Below, in pieces: positions 50,101-62,800 of a stretch of DNA of 64,000 nucleotides; the first letter of the stretch is position 1, and the number at the start of each line of letters is the position of its first letter. Position numbers and translations under genes: made by a program. The notes under the pieces are model-generated. The model did not search any database. It was not told where the DNA came from and was given only the letters and a program-made list of their open reading frames with translations. The stretch is from contig NW_002476554.1 of assembly GCF_000189635.1 (NCBI RefSeq), forward strand, positions 518,238-582,237. The letters are read 5' to 3'. This DNA comes from Tetrahymena thermophila SB210. Taxonomy: Eukaryota > Ciliophora > Oligohymenophorea > Hymenostomatida > Tetrahymenidae.

Positions 50101-53100
50101 TTTTACATTCAAATCTGCTTAAATAATACAATAAAATCTATGCATAAAAGCTCATCAATCTGGCTATGAATAGAATTTAATTAGTTCCAACTCTCTAAGG
50201 GAAGGTAAAAAAAAAATTATTTATAAAATAAAATATTGGGTTTTATTTGTCAAAATAATAAGAAAGTGTTAATTAATTTAATAATTAAAAATAGATACCT
50301 TGCTTTTTTGATATAAAAAGGAAGAATGCATTGAGGATAAATGAAAATAATTTAGGTATTTTTATTAATTAAGTTGCTTATTTATTTCTGAATTAAATTT
50401 TGTTTTAATAATTAAAATAAGATTAAAGGATGTTCTAAAAGCAAGGAGAAAATCAAAATTTAGGATTATCTTGTTTGAAATTCAAAAGGAATAGATTTGC
50501 TAAAGTAAATTACGCGCTGGCTAATTTATAATAATAGAAAACAATGCTAGAAGATTATGTTTAGTAAAGCAGAGTTATTTTTTAAGGCATTAAAAAATAT
50601 TAAGGAGAATATTGTATAGTTACTGTATCAAAAGATATTTTGCTGAGATACTGGGTTTTTAATATTTATGTACCTAAGACAAGTCGAGTTCTTGTCAGCT
50701 ACTTTAATAATTCAGATATGATGGACTGCAGCGAGGAATTTTTAGCTAAATAGATGAGTCAAAAAATTATTTATTTTTTCGAAAATCCTCAAATGACACC
50801 TTTTAAGAACTATAGAGACTTCATTAAAAGAATATCTTTAAATAAAAATATTTAATAAGCCAAGAAAAAATAAAAAAAACCTTAAAAAAATATTAATTAG
50901 AAAAACAGCTCTTCTAGGAAAATTATAAATAATGAAATCTAAAATATAAATGATAACTTACCTGCGTACAGCTCCTAAAGCTCATCTCGTAGTTTATCTC
51001 CAAGTAAAAGGATTATTTAATAAGCTAAGTAAGGAATTTTAAAGCATTTTGAACCAAAAAGAAACTCTGTGTTGGACTTAAAATTTGAATTCTAAAATTT
51101 TAATGATAAATTTAATGACTTAAGAGAAGTTTTTGAACCAGGAATACAAAAAAAGAGATCATTTTCATCCAGCAGTTCCTCTTCAGCAAATTCCCTATCC
51201 TCTAAATCTATATTTTCATAGAATCTTTCTCCTATCCAAAGCTCTAATAAGATAAGCAAAACAAATGACTCAAAAAAATAGATTGCATTTAACTTTTAAA
51301 AAGTAGAAATGGAGGATATTCCTGATTATAGATAAAATAGCTCTCGTAATATTTCTCCTGGAATAAAAAGAGAGAATCATGCAAATTTAAATAATAAACA
51401 TAGATATTCAGAGAGCATTGATTCATTTTAACTTAATAAGAAGAACGCAAATCAGTTAAGTAATTAAATGAAAAGAAATTCTTCTAATATATTAATTAGC
51501 TAATAAAAGATTGTTTCAGACATTCCAGTTTAATCCTTACACCAAATTTAATCTAGAAACAAACTAATTCAAAAATTAAAAACCTAAGAACAAATACAAA
51601 TCCCGAATAATCTGAATGAATTATAGACTAATTAAACTAGTTAAAAATACATCTAAGATGATAAAGTCTATGGCAACAGTAGTAGCAGTTGGCAATTAAA
51701 CTAACAATTTGCTTCCAAGAGAATCTCTTAATTTTAGTCTTTTTAAAGATAAGCTGAGAGAAGAAAATCTGAATTTATTTCATTTTAGAGATTAAGATAA
51801 CCTCCGTTTGCTCAAAAAGAATAAATTTTACAAACAAAATAAATGATTCCTGATTAAAACTAACAATATCTTAATTAGAAATCTTCAAATTTCGAATTTT
51901 AAAGGAAATAAGGAAAGAAAAGCTTGACAATACTGCAGAACAAAAACTAAAAAGAAGGAGAACAAACGACAAGAAATATTGACTTATCACCTCTTCCCTC
52001 ATTAAATTTATAATCAAAAAAATTATTAAACCTGAGGGAAAAATCTATTTCAAAATAATCTGAAAAAATCATAGAAGAAAACAAAAAGCTAGTTAATTAA
52101 ATTTTTAATTAAAATGAAGATAGAAGAGTTTCTCTAATGAATAATGCAAGAAACTCAAAGCAAAATTTGAAGTCTATTTATGCAAATTTACTTAAGTAGA
52201 GAGCTATTTAATAATAAAATGAAACTTTTTTGAACAATAATTAGCAAAAACAATAAAGAGCAGTAATAAACAGATAACAAAAAGATAGAAATAGTATTAT
52301 TTAAAAGAGAGGAATGCAGTACTATATCAAGAAGCATTTCATAAAATTGTTAGTTATTATACATTGTTAGTAGTACATAGACTTGAAAAGAATTGGAGAT
52401 CAAGTTAAAATATAAAGAACTTAAAAATTTTTTGACTTGACTAAGGTCCTTGATGATGCATTTATCTCCTAGAAATTCAATGTAAGAATCACTAATCTCA
52501 TTAAATTCATAGAAATAAGGCTCTGGGAAAACCTCATAACGCAGAGCAGGTTAGAAGCCGATCTTTAATCTGAGCATATACTTTTTTGCTTTGAAAACTC
52601 TAAACTCCCTTTGCACGAACTAATGTTTCATGATTTTGTACAAATAGAAGGAAATTCAAGTCATGATTTTAACACAGAAATTTGTATTAACTTTATTGAT
52701 ATAATCTCAAATAAAGGCTTAAGACGTAACATATTTTATTTTTATTTCTATTAAAAATGCTTATTCTCTAATTTATTTTAAAATAGTTTCAATTTTTATT
52801 ACAAAATATTTATTTTTCTTTTTTCAAAAACTAATCTTCTTTCTTAAAATTTTCAATCATTTTAATTAAATTTAATTAATTCAAATTAAAGTCTAAAATT
52901 AAATTTAATTGGTTACACCTTAAATAATATTTAAACTATTATAGTAGTGTAATTATTATAAAAATTTACACAGTTTATTAATGAGATATTATAAAATTTA
53001 TTAAAATTTATTCAATTTTTTGATAAAATATATAAATAAATAAATAAGTGAATTATTATAAATTTACATTTTTTAATTTAAGTTAATTAATTTTATGAGA

Positions 53101-54015
53101 ATGTATTTTGATTTATTTGGTATTTTTTTTTTTATTCAAAATGAATAATATAATTTTTTTATTTGATTAAAAAATATAATTTTTACTTATTTAATTAATT
53201 AATAATAAATAGAGGCAAAAAAAAGAATAGTGAACATAAATAAAAAGTTAAAAAACAAAAAATAAATGATGGAAAATTTTTACTTTACTCCGTTAGATTG
53301 GATTTCCTATCCTATGTCAAGCTACTTTAATATGTATATCTAGAATTTCAATCTTGAAGAAGGGTTTATTTAAACTGATATTGTGAACTTGAGGGAAATA
53401 CTTAATATTTATATTGCTGAGGGATATTACAAGTACTAAACAAATTATATTAATTCAAAACTAAGTTATTCAGACATAAAAAGTCTTTGCTAGTTTGTAG
53501 TTCATAAAATGAAGACGAGTAACTTTTTGAATGTTATCAAATCATAAGTAGGTATTAACAATGAAGGATTTTCTCAGAAGTTTTCCATTGAAGAAAACAT
53601 CAGATAAAAGGCTAATTACATGAAGAGAATGAAAACTCAACCATAAAATGAAAATGATAACCTTTAAGGTTTTAAGTCTTCATTTGTAAAGGAATAAAAT
53701 AAATAAACAAATAATTACAATGATTCCAAAAATGATCAACAGCTATTAGTTGTTTAAAAAATAAAAATATTAGATGCTTTTAAAGGAATTATCCTTAAAT
53801 CTCAATACATCCCGTCTTAAAAAGAGTTTAAATTTGTTGTCCTCGAGACAAACAATAAATCGAATACCACAAGGTACAAGCCTTATGAATTCTTCTCTGA
53901 AAAGATCTAATTTTTAGACCAATACTATAAGTAGTAAAAATATGCAGAAATACTTGACAAAGTTGTTATTTTCTTCCAAAAACAAATGCTCTTATATCAT
54001 AACACTAGTGCTTGA
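41781..54015 (+). CDS. Very large IQ-motif protein, about 3500 residues, 14 inferred exons
   Basis: Exons start at 41781, 41996, 44687, 46037, 46505, 47164, 47639, 47895, 48651, 48822, 49453, 50295, 50422 and 53213. All thirteen introns are GT...AG and all phases agree by count. Residues 1-330 are helical and TPR-like in texture (QYSIINVSNSF-type start, then AFTMQKVQQFTQSISAYEIY). A long Ser/Asn/Gln/Lys-rich region follows. Near residue 1585 an IQ-type calmodulin-binding segment reads CTKIQQFFRKYTSQKKLIK. Two or more folded modules come after, opening GVPVSWKVKHIFKKENFGS and EGFWRLSHLFDNGRSIRQK. Exon 13 has a Ser-rich linker (KKRSFSSSSSSSANSLSSK), then a domain with RLWENLITQSRLEADLQSE. A cytoskeletal or ciliary role would be a guess. 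Exon 14 carries its own ATG at 53266 in the same frame and could instead be a separate 249-residue gene. I favour joining because exon 13 has no TGA and the phase fits. Confidence 0.7.
47036..47120. repeat. (TTTA)n microsatellite inside an intron of the IQ-motif gene
   Basis: About 20 near-perfect ATTT units fill most of the intron between exons 5 and 6. Shorter TTTA runs occur in the introns at 46414-46504 and 48593-48650, so this gene's introns seem prone to this expansion. Confidence 0.9.
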
Positions 54016-54201
54016 ATAAAAGTGTCAATTTTAAAAAATAAATTAATAAATATACTTAAAATAAAACAATAAATTATAATAAATATTTTAATTTAAAAAT
54101 TAGTAAGTCAAATTTAAAATATATTAATTGTATTTATAACTATAAAACTTTACTAATCTTAAATGTCAAATTAAATAAATAAATAATGAAATTAAGTCTT
54201 A

Positions 54202-54788
54202 GATGGTGTCAGGATTTCAAACTCTACGTTAAAAGTATCCCAATTCTAAGGTATTTATTTATTTTTTTATTTTTTTGTTTGTTTAATTTTTTACTTAAAA
54301 ATATTTTTTTAGACAATTAAAATCTAGAAATTTAAATTTGAACTTATTTATTTAATTAATTAATTTAGGTATTTATTACTGGTCATTCACTTGGAGCTGC
54401 AGTTAGTGCTCACGCTGTTCCTGTTATATTTTAACTTAATAATAATAAACCTATAGATATTTTCTATAACTTTGGAAGTCCTAGAGTAGGGGATTAAAAA
54501 TACGCCAGCTGGTTTAACAGTTAAAATTTTATTTAATTATTTGGTAGAATTACAAACGGTGCTGATCCAGTTGTCCATTTGCCTCCTATGGGATATCCAA
54601 TTTAATTTTATCATTATAACCATGAAATCTTTTATCCCTCTTTTAAATCTTAAGGTACAAAACACGTTTAATGTTATAAGGGTGAGGATAACAGTTGCGC
54701 TGATGGAGTTTTAATTGATACGAGCATTTCAGATCATTTATCATATTTTGGTTGGGATTGGACTAATGAAGCTAACAAATGCGAATGA
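54202..54788 (+). pseudogene. Class 3 lipase, 5'-truncated
   Basis: The second part encodes the catalytic half of a fungal/plant-type class 3 lipase. VFITGHSLGAAVSAHAVP contains the nucleophile Ser elbow, FYNFGSPRVGDQKYA follows, RITNGADPVVHLPP contains the Asp, and DTSISDHLSYFG contains the His. It ends WTNEANKCE then TGA. A 118-bp intron at 54251-54368 separates it from a short upstream exon (MVSGFQTLRQKYP). The usual first ~130 residues (signal peptide, Cys-containing cap, FRGT strand) are absent, and only ~185 bases of A+T-rich DNA separate it from the previous gene's stop. The reading frame of the short exon also seems one base out of step with the rest just before the intron (about 54238-54242). 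I read it as a truncated, probably inactive copy. Confidence 0.65.
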
Positions 54789-56122
54789 ACAATTTATAAA
54801 TTAATAATAATTATATTATAAATAATTATCTTATCTAAAATGGATGAATTAATGAATATTAATAGTTTGTTTGTTTGTTAGTTAGTTTGATATTAGTATA
54901 GCAACTTGTCTCTACTGGCTTTAATTAGCAGAAACTTAATTTTGTCGTCTGCCTTACATTTTTAATGATATTGTGTTTTACATATTAAATAGAAGCATAC
55001 ATATTTTTGTTATTAGATTTCTGAAATTTAAATGCAACCAAAATTAATGAATGATTGCAATATTTTTGAAGAAGTTAAAAAACTATTTATTGTTAGTGTA
55101 TTCAGTGAAAAATACTTATTTAAGATTTATAAATATTGATTACTTTATTGAATAAATTAACTTTTTGAGGATCAATTTTACTTTAATGTGACGATTTTTG
55201 TTTGTTTATTTGTAAAATTTCATAGGATTGCTTTCACTACATCTTTTATAAATTTAAATATGCAATAAAAAAACCCATATAAGAAATTCAATTTTTTTAT
55301 ATTTTTTTGCATTTTAAATTAAAATTTCTATTCTTGCTGTAATTAACTCAGCTAAAATAATTAATTATTTATTTATTTACTTGATCTTTAATGCTTTAAA
55401 GTTGAAAAAAGTCTATTTTTACTTCACATAAGCAAGCATACAAATAAATATATAGATAGTATGATTTTTATCTCTCAAAAGATGATATAGTATAAATAAT
55501 AGCGAACAGATTATGCTCACAGACAGGTTTAATATTTTTATCGCATAATAATAATATTTTATTTTAAAATACTACTGAAATAATATTTTAGTTCAATCAG
55601 ATGAATAGAAATACAATTATTAAGACTTATCTGAAAATATTTTTATATTATTTTACAGTTTTTTTCCTTCCTTTCTTTTGATGTTCTTAATTAAAAATGA
55701 ATAAGCTTTTTATTTAGTATTGATGAATTAAAATAAAATTTACATAAAGTAGTTGTGGTGTTAGAGGTGATTTATTTGTTGCTAAAAATAGTATAAATTG
55801 AGAAAGTGATAAAAAAGAGATTGGTTTGTCATCTTTTCTGTGAAATTATGTACCAATGCAGGATTAATAAAATGCAAATTAATTTGGGAAAATTTAAAAG
55901 AAAGTTTGTGTTTTTGATGGATTCTGATTGCATAATTTTTATCAATTAATTTATAATAATTTACAATAATTAATTAATGTTACTCTGTTTATATGTTTAA
56001 ATTCTGAAGCTACTTATTGATTTTTGCAAGCTATATTAACTAATTTATTTACTTCAAAAACATATAAAACAAATAATAAATAAATAATATAAAATTCAAC
56101 TGATAAGATTTGAAAAACCAGA
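54789..56122. other. Intergenic, A+T-rich
   Basis: 1.3 kb spacer with small G+C-elevated spots at about 54890-54970 and 55760-55940, none with a supportable frame. It contains the promoter region of family member F. Confidence 0.55.
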
Positions 56123-56650
56123 ATGATAAAATCAATCAACTCTCCAATAATCAATTAATTATATATCGGCGATTCTAAATTTACAAACTAAAATGAAGGA
56201 GCAACAAATAAAGAGCAATTTTTAAGTAGCTGCTAAGCTATGTAAAACTTTGAAATATTATCTTTATATTCTAAGTGCGCTAAATCTAACGCAATAAAGA
56301 ATATAATCAACTAATTTCAGAATTTCATCTTGTGCAGCGATGACCAAATAGTAGTTGAATCTATATCTGAGCTAATAGAGCAAAGGAATCTAAGTCAAAT
56401 TAGAAAGGAGTTTAACACTTTTTGCAAGTTGAAAAAACTAAACCAATCATTCTTAGTTTCGGTTATCAACAGCAAGAGATTTTCTATGTTTTTTAAGTAC
56501 TTTTTAAATTACTATGTTTTAGATTGGGCGTTCGAAAGGGTTAACAAGGAGCTAAATAACCACTTGATTTGTATAATATTTTTTTAGAGATGCTTCTTAG
56601 ATAAAACTTTGATAAAAGAAATAAAAACATATAAAAAGCGTTTGGACTGA
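56123..56650 (+). CDS. Member F of the uncharacterised seven-copy family
   Basis: Intact 175-residue intronless frame, ATG at 56123, TGA at 56648. Blocks read KCAKSNAIKNIINQFQNFI, DDQIVVESISELIEQRN, QIRKEFNTFCKLKKLNQSF, LVSVINSKRFSMFFKYFL, NYYVLDWAFERVNKELN, HLICIIFFQRCFLDKTLI and tail TYKKRLD. The S-N-S in place of S-K-S (VINSKRF), DKTLI and RCFLDKT are shared only with member G. This copy and G are on the opposite strand from A-E and more than 30 kb away. Confidence 0.85.
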
Positions 56651-59114
56651 AGAAGCAAATTACTGTTTATCTAATAATTTATTTCATAATATATAAATTA
56701 ATCATTTGTTGCAAGCGAAGCACAAATTGTATCATCGATTATATTTGAGAGCTACAAATATTAATAAAGTGCTTATCTAAAAATTTTAAATGAGCCTTTA
56801 CAAAAACTATATTTATTAAATATTCTATTTATTTTAATGTAATTATATTTGTTTGTGTATTTTACTATTATTTTGTATAAATTATAAAGCCTACTTCTTT
56901 CTTTTATTGATAACAAAATTTTAATATAATATTTTGTTCTATTTAATTTTGAACTAAAGAATATTACAATTAATAGTATTTGTAAAAATATCCACAAACT
57001 ATTTCGAAGCTTCATAAATAAATAAGAAATTATAATATAAAAAGACAATTAATTTCAATTCTAAGTAATAAAAATAAATATTTAACTTTCAGAATATTTT
57101 ACATATAAATAATATTTGTAAATATTTTCTAAAATGATGATTTTATAATTAATTAGATTTTATGGCTCAAAAAAACATAAATATTGTAATGCTATTTAAA
57201 AATTATATGATTTTGATCGTAAAAATGTTGTTCTACAAGTTATTTAATATTATAAAAATATTAATTGGCCATTATCCTAAAAAACAGATGAAAGCTTCAA
57301 AATTAAGCTTAAAAATGAATGATTAATTAAAAAGTATTAAAATTGCAAAATTTATATTATTATTATTATATAATAATAATAAAATAGCATTTTAAGATAA
57401 GCAAAAATTTATAAATTTTAAACAAAAATAGATTTTAATTATGAAAGAAAAAACTTAAAATAGACAAAATATTTATGGAATTAACAATTTTTTGATAAAT
57501 TAAAATACATTTTATTATTTATTTACTTTGTTTTGTATTTTTGAAATCAATGTTTAAATCAGTTGAGAAACTATTGATTTTCTTAAACAGTAAATTATAA
57601 TGAATAAGGTTACAAACTATTAAAAATTAATTACATCAGATTACATATTTAAAAAATTAATTTCTAAACAACTAACTACTGCGCTTCCAAAAAAATAGAG
57701 GAAATTTCTCAAAAATAAATGTAAATAAAAATAGCCATTATACTTTAAAATTAACAATTTAAATTGTAAATAAAATTATTCTTTGGCAATATTTAACTCA
57801 GTGTGTGTTTTTCTTGTTTCATATTATTCATATGTTCATATTTTAACATAAAAAGATTCATAGATCAGCTTTAGAGTTACATTCTCTATTTAACCATGAA
57901 TTGATTTTACAATTAGGCAGCTTTAATTTTGATTTTACAATTAATTTAATTAAAAAAGTAATCCCTTGATCAATTTTAAATCATTATAAAACCTTGAACA
58001 ATAATTAATAATCTAATATTTGACGGTGTTTCTATTTATAATATCATCTATTTTAAATTATTATAATTAAATGTATTCTTCATCTTTTCATTCTTTATTA
58101 GGCATATTATCTTAAATAATAGAAAAAACTAAACTGCTAAACTTAAAAAGATATGAGTTTTGCCTGAAATTAAGAAATAAATATATAAAAACATTTTTAT
58201 CGCAATTAGAAAATATCTCTATTATATTTATATTATTTGTAAGTTAATATTATTTCTGTTAAGATTAATAGAGTAAATTGGCCACTGAATTTTAATTATC
58301 TTTTTAATTCAACTTCTTTTCTTTACTGTTAAAACAAATATATTTTTTAAAAATAAATTCTTAAAAAAAGTTTAAACATACAACTAAATATGAAATATTT
58401 TTTCTTTCACCCATAATTCATATCATTTTAGGTCATGCAAATTTTTATTCTTATTGAATTTAACTTGCTTATTACTTCAAATTTAGGTTAAGTATTTAAA
58501 AATAATTCGCTTGAGCTATTGTAAGACTAATTCCTTTGTTTTGTTTACACCTACCAATTAAATTAGAGAAAATTGAGAAGTTTCTCCTGAAACTATTAGA
58601 AAAAGTTTTGATTGAAAATATGCCTTTTTTCTATTTAACAAAAGTGAGGACAGTAAATTTACTTTTAATTAATCATAAAAATCAAATTTTTTAAAAATTC
58701 TTCAATCCAAATTAAATTACAAAGTAACACTTTTAGTTTAAATAACATTATAAAATTTATTATTGTTCTAGCTTCCTTAGAGATAGAGTCAAACATGGAA
58801 TTAATGACATATATAATAATTAATTTAATAAATTTTGAAAGTACTTAAGCATTATTTAAGGATTTATTGAAGGACTCTTATCCTGTAAAATTTATTACAT
58901 ATTAAATAGAGCGAGATACATTAGAATTTTTATTATTTAAAATTAAATTCATGCGATATAACAAATTTTAATTTATTTACATCAAAAATATCAACAAAAA
59001 TTAATAGAGAAGTTTATCAACTTTAATAAAAAATATATATATAATTTAATTTAATAAAAATAATTAAATAAAATAACTAAATAGACCTTCTTTAATTGCT
59101 AATAATCTCTATTT
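56651..59114. other. Intergenic, A+T-rich, between tandem members F and G
   Basis: 2.5 kb of spacer. A minus-strand open frame at 56773-57048 is Ile/Tyr/Lys-rich and antisense to nothing recognisable. I treat it as composition noise. I see no gene. Confidence 0.55.
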
Positions 59115-59648
59115 ATGAAAGTTGCTTAATCTTGTGATTCCAATTATCAATCAACGTCAGACTTTAGAGATTCTTGGTTTGAAAAAAATAGCTAATAAGT
59201 AAATATTGTTAGATAAATATTGACTGAATATAAAAATATGGAAAATAATCAAATTTTGAATGTTTATTTAAAATGTTAAAAATCAAACGCAATTAAGTGT
59301 ATCATCAATTAATTTTAAAACTTTATTCTTTTTAATGGAGATGAAGTTGTAATAGAATCAATATCTGAACTGCTAGATTAAAGGAAAGTAAATTAAACAA
59401 GAAAGGAATTTTTAACTTTTTGTAAAATAAAAAATTAAAATTAATCCTTTTTAGTCTCTATCATGAATAGCAAAAGATTTTCATACTTTTTTGAGTACTT
59501 TCTAAATTATTATGTTTTGGATTGGATAATCTTAAAAGTCAGCAAAGAATTAAATCCATATTTAATTTGTATTACTTTTTTTTAAAGATGCTTTTTAGAC
59601 AAAACATTAATTAAAAATATTAAAACATACAAGAAAAGAATAGACTGA
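59115..59648 (+). CDS. Member G of the uncharacterised seven-copy family
   Basis: Intact 177-residue intronless frame, ATG at 59115, TGA at 59646. Blocks read KCQKSNAIKCIINQFQNFI, GDEVVIESISELLDQRK, RKEFLTFCKIKNQNQSF, LVSIMNSKRFSYFFEYFL, NYYVLDWIILKVSKELN, YLICITFFQRCFLDKTLI and tail TYKKRID. It is the tandem partner of F, 2.5 kb downstream. Its 3' end converges on the transmembrane gene starting at 62501. Confidence 0.85.
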
Positions 59649-60290
59649 ATAATAAATAATTCCTTACTGTTGGTTTTACAGCTTTAGCATTTTTGTCTCC
59701 TTTTTTTAATTTTTTTATCTTTTTATCAAGGCTTATTTTTTTTGATTAAATGCTTAATAGTCTAAAAATTTATTTATTGATCAATTGTATTGAGCTCGCA
59801 GTAGAATAATTTGCACTAAAAATAAAAAAATAATATCATAATATAAATCTTAATACAAAATAACATAAAATGAATAATTAATTATTAAAAATAATAAAGC
59901 TTCAATGCTATTTTAATTTGGTTTATTAAATTTAAAAAAACTGTAAAATCTCCTAAACAAATATACAAACTGTTTTATCATAAATTACTCAAAATAAAAT
60001 TAATTTTTAAATTCTAATATTTATATGAAATTATTTAATTGTGTAAAATTTCTGTTTAATACAGTAATTAAATTTATCAATTTAAGATATTAAATTTATT
60101 TTTTATATAATGATGAAAATATATAAACATTTAATCATACTATAAAATTAAAAAATAATCTAAATAGAAATTAAATTTGAATAGTATGAAATTTTACTAA
60201 TCAAACATCTAAATTTTCAAAATACAATGCAATAATAAATAAAAAATTGTATTTAAAAGCTTGAATTAAAAGTTAATGTGTTTTTATTTA
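59649..60290. other. Intergenic, A+T-rich, convergent
   Basis: Separates the 3' end of member G from the 3' end of the first transmembrane paralog. A T-rich stretch lies at 59695-59745. Confidence 0.6.
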
Positions 60291-62501
60291 TCAAGATACT
60301 TTTTACTTATACATAGAGGTTAATATTTTTTCATCTAATTAATCAATTGATTCACTCTCTTAACACCTCTTTAAGAATTTATTAACATATTTATACTATA
60401 ACTCGTCTGATAAAGATATTGCAAACTGCTTTTCATAATGGCTTATATCTTTTTGAGTTTCTTTTTATAAATATATGTTCAAATAGTTATAAATAAAATC
60501 AATAAATCTTACCAAAGTCTATTATATCTGAATCCAAAAAACTTGATGAGCATCCAATCAGTCTGATAGCCGCTAGTTGATCAGTAGTAAATAGTATCAT
60601 GATTGCTTTTTTTAAAAAGATGATATCTTGGTACAATTCCAAAATATCCAAGTCTTTATCTATCTAACTTTCAATAATCTTGATCGATTATTTACTTAAA
60701 CCTTAAGATTTTAGAAATTCTTGTTTCTTGCAAAATCTATTTTATATAAAGTTAAATTATTGTTATTTTTATCAAATTCAAATCTTATTTACTTTGTCTT
60801 GAAGATAATTTTTTAAATTTTATTTGCCATATTTTTATCTTTTAGTGCAACAAATTTCAAAGAATAATGCTTATTAGCATCGCTTTTTTGCTCACTATTT
60901 TTATTTTTGAATTTGTTTGGAGTAAAATCACCAGAGTAATTATTCTTTTGTACAACAGGTGAATTTTAAAGCATATTTAGCAAAGTAATATTTTATATTT
61001 TGTTTTTTTCATTCATACTTCTACTTGTAGAGTGAAGCAGCTCTAAATTATTACATATAGTGTCATTTTAATATTAATCACTTTCTTCCTTCTTCATAAA
61101 AAATCTCTCAGCCTTCTAAATTTTCTCAACTAAGATATTCTTTTAGCATTATTCTGTTTCTAAATAATTTGGCTATCTTATCGATAAACTATTATCTGTT
61201 TATTTTATTTCGTCTTGACTTATTTCATATTACTTCAAGGCATTACTAAATTCAGGTTGGTTTTTAATTTAGATTTCTTGTTTGAATTTGTAGCTGTTTG
61301 TAGGTATAGATATAGAATAATTGTCATCTTTCTCTAATCTCTCCAGATTCTCTTCAATTTATTATTATGATAAATTCTTCTAGTAAGTTTGATTTCTCTG
61401 TTCAAAATTTTAAGCATTTAGTAGTTTGTTGATATTTAAAATCTCAAAGTACTTCTCTTGAAATACATTTTTTAGTAAAATCATTTAGAAATCGTTTCTT
61501 AAAGAATTCTATGAAAACTGCTTTCCTATAATACCAATGAGCATTAAAGCTGCTATTGTGCTGTTAACCTATGCAAGGACTGAAGGTAGAGTAGAATACT
61601 GAACCTAAATCTACTGCACAATTTCGTCCATTTCAACACTAATTTAAATGAATGGCCCTTCTCCAACTTGAGTTAGTGCATATTATCTGTCTAAAACCTA
61701 ATTTTATAACTCATACTATATAGGTGAAGAAAATTTTGTCTAAGATTAAACAAAAAAGCCCTCTTTAATTGAAGTGACTTATTTCTATGTCCTAAAAGTA
61801 CTTAAAATATATTAATTAGCTACAGTATAAACAAAAGCGTTTCTATAATTGATTTATTTTTGTTAAGAAGTGACATTATATTAAGATGTATAAAATTTCA
61901 TTCTTTAACCTGCGTTTAAACCATTTACAATGCTATCAATCTCTGGTTATGTTGCACAATTATCTGGGATTGTAGTCTTTAATTAATCTAAATCTAAGCA
62001 CCCATACGAGAAGACTTATATCTGAGATTGAATATTATCATTTGTGCTGAGAGTTAAAGTGTAGTTAGCAATTTTAGAGTAATCTAAACAATAAAATCCG
62101 GCTAGATTCTCGTCAGTGCATTCAATTATATCTAATGGAATATTTTGATAAAAGTCGTTGTCAGTGTAAAAAAATAGAGCAATAAAAACAAAATATGTTT
62201 TATTTTGTTGTGCCTCTAATTGCTAAATACTTTTGTTGACATCGTACTCAAACCTGAACCCAACTAAGTTATTATTTAGCTCAATATCTATTTTTTGTTG
62301 AGTTATGAAGCTCTACTCCCTATAATTAGGTTCGATTCCATTTGTAAAATATTAATAAAGGATATAAATAAAATAAGCAGACGCTAGTCCGATAATAAGT
62401 AAGGATAGCAAAATTCCGAAAACTGTACCTTTTCTGATCTGTTACCCACCTACATTCATGTAGAATTTGGAAGAAAATAAGTCATATTTAAGTAAACTCA
62501 T
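60291..62501 (-). CDS. Multi-domain transmembrane protein, ciliate-specific type (paralog 1)
   Basis: Three exons with introns 60737-60792 (56 bp) and 60461-60512 (52 bp) give 700 residues in phase. The start is MSLLKYDLFSSKFYMNVGGQ. A first membrane helix at about 26-50 (TVFGILLSLLIIGLASAYF) is followed by an extracellular or lumenal domain of about 250 residues (FRFEYDVNKSIQQLEAQQ, FTTIPDNCATQPEI-like Cys region) with several NxT/S sites. A second helix lies near 305-325 (TIAALMLIGIIG). The long Gln/Asn/Lys-rich cytoplasmic tail ends in a conserved helical block (LDILELYQDIIFLKKAIMIL, DQLAAIRLIGCSSSFLDS, then EKQFAISLSDEL). The layout resembles a large family of putative transmembrane proteins in Tetrahymena. 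Function is unknown. A receptor or sensor role is only a guess. Confidence 0.75.
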
Positions 62502-62800
62502 TTTATTTGTAATACTTCTACTTTATATAAATGATTATTAATTTTTTATAAAATTGAATATACTATCTAAAATCAAATAATTAAAAATCAATTATAACTT
62601 CAATTAACCATATAAAAAATATATAATTGTATTTTTATTAATTTTTTTAACACCAAACTCTGATTTGAATTAATAAGGAATCATGTTAGTTAATTCATAT
62701 ACATTTAAATTAGTTTAAAAATAATTTATATATTTATTAATTATTGTAATAAGTTTATAATTATAACTCAAAAACATATAATAAATATTTATTATTATTT
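62502..62800. other. Short spacer between tandem transmembrane paralogs
   Basis: 299 bases of A+T-rich DNA that must hold the paralog 1 promoter and the paralog 2 3' end. Confidence 0.6.

Noticed and set aside
56773..57048. 91-residue minus-strand frame
   Set aside because: Composition is Ile/Tyr/Lys-rich with no coding-like patch, and it lies in A+T-rich spacer.
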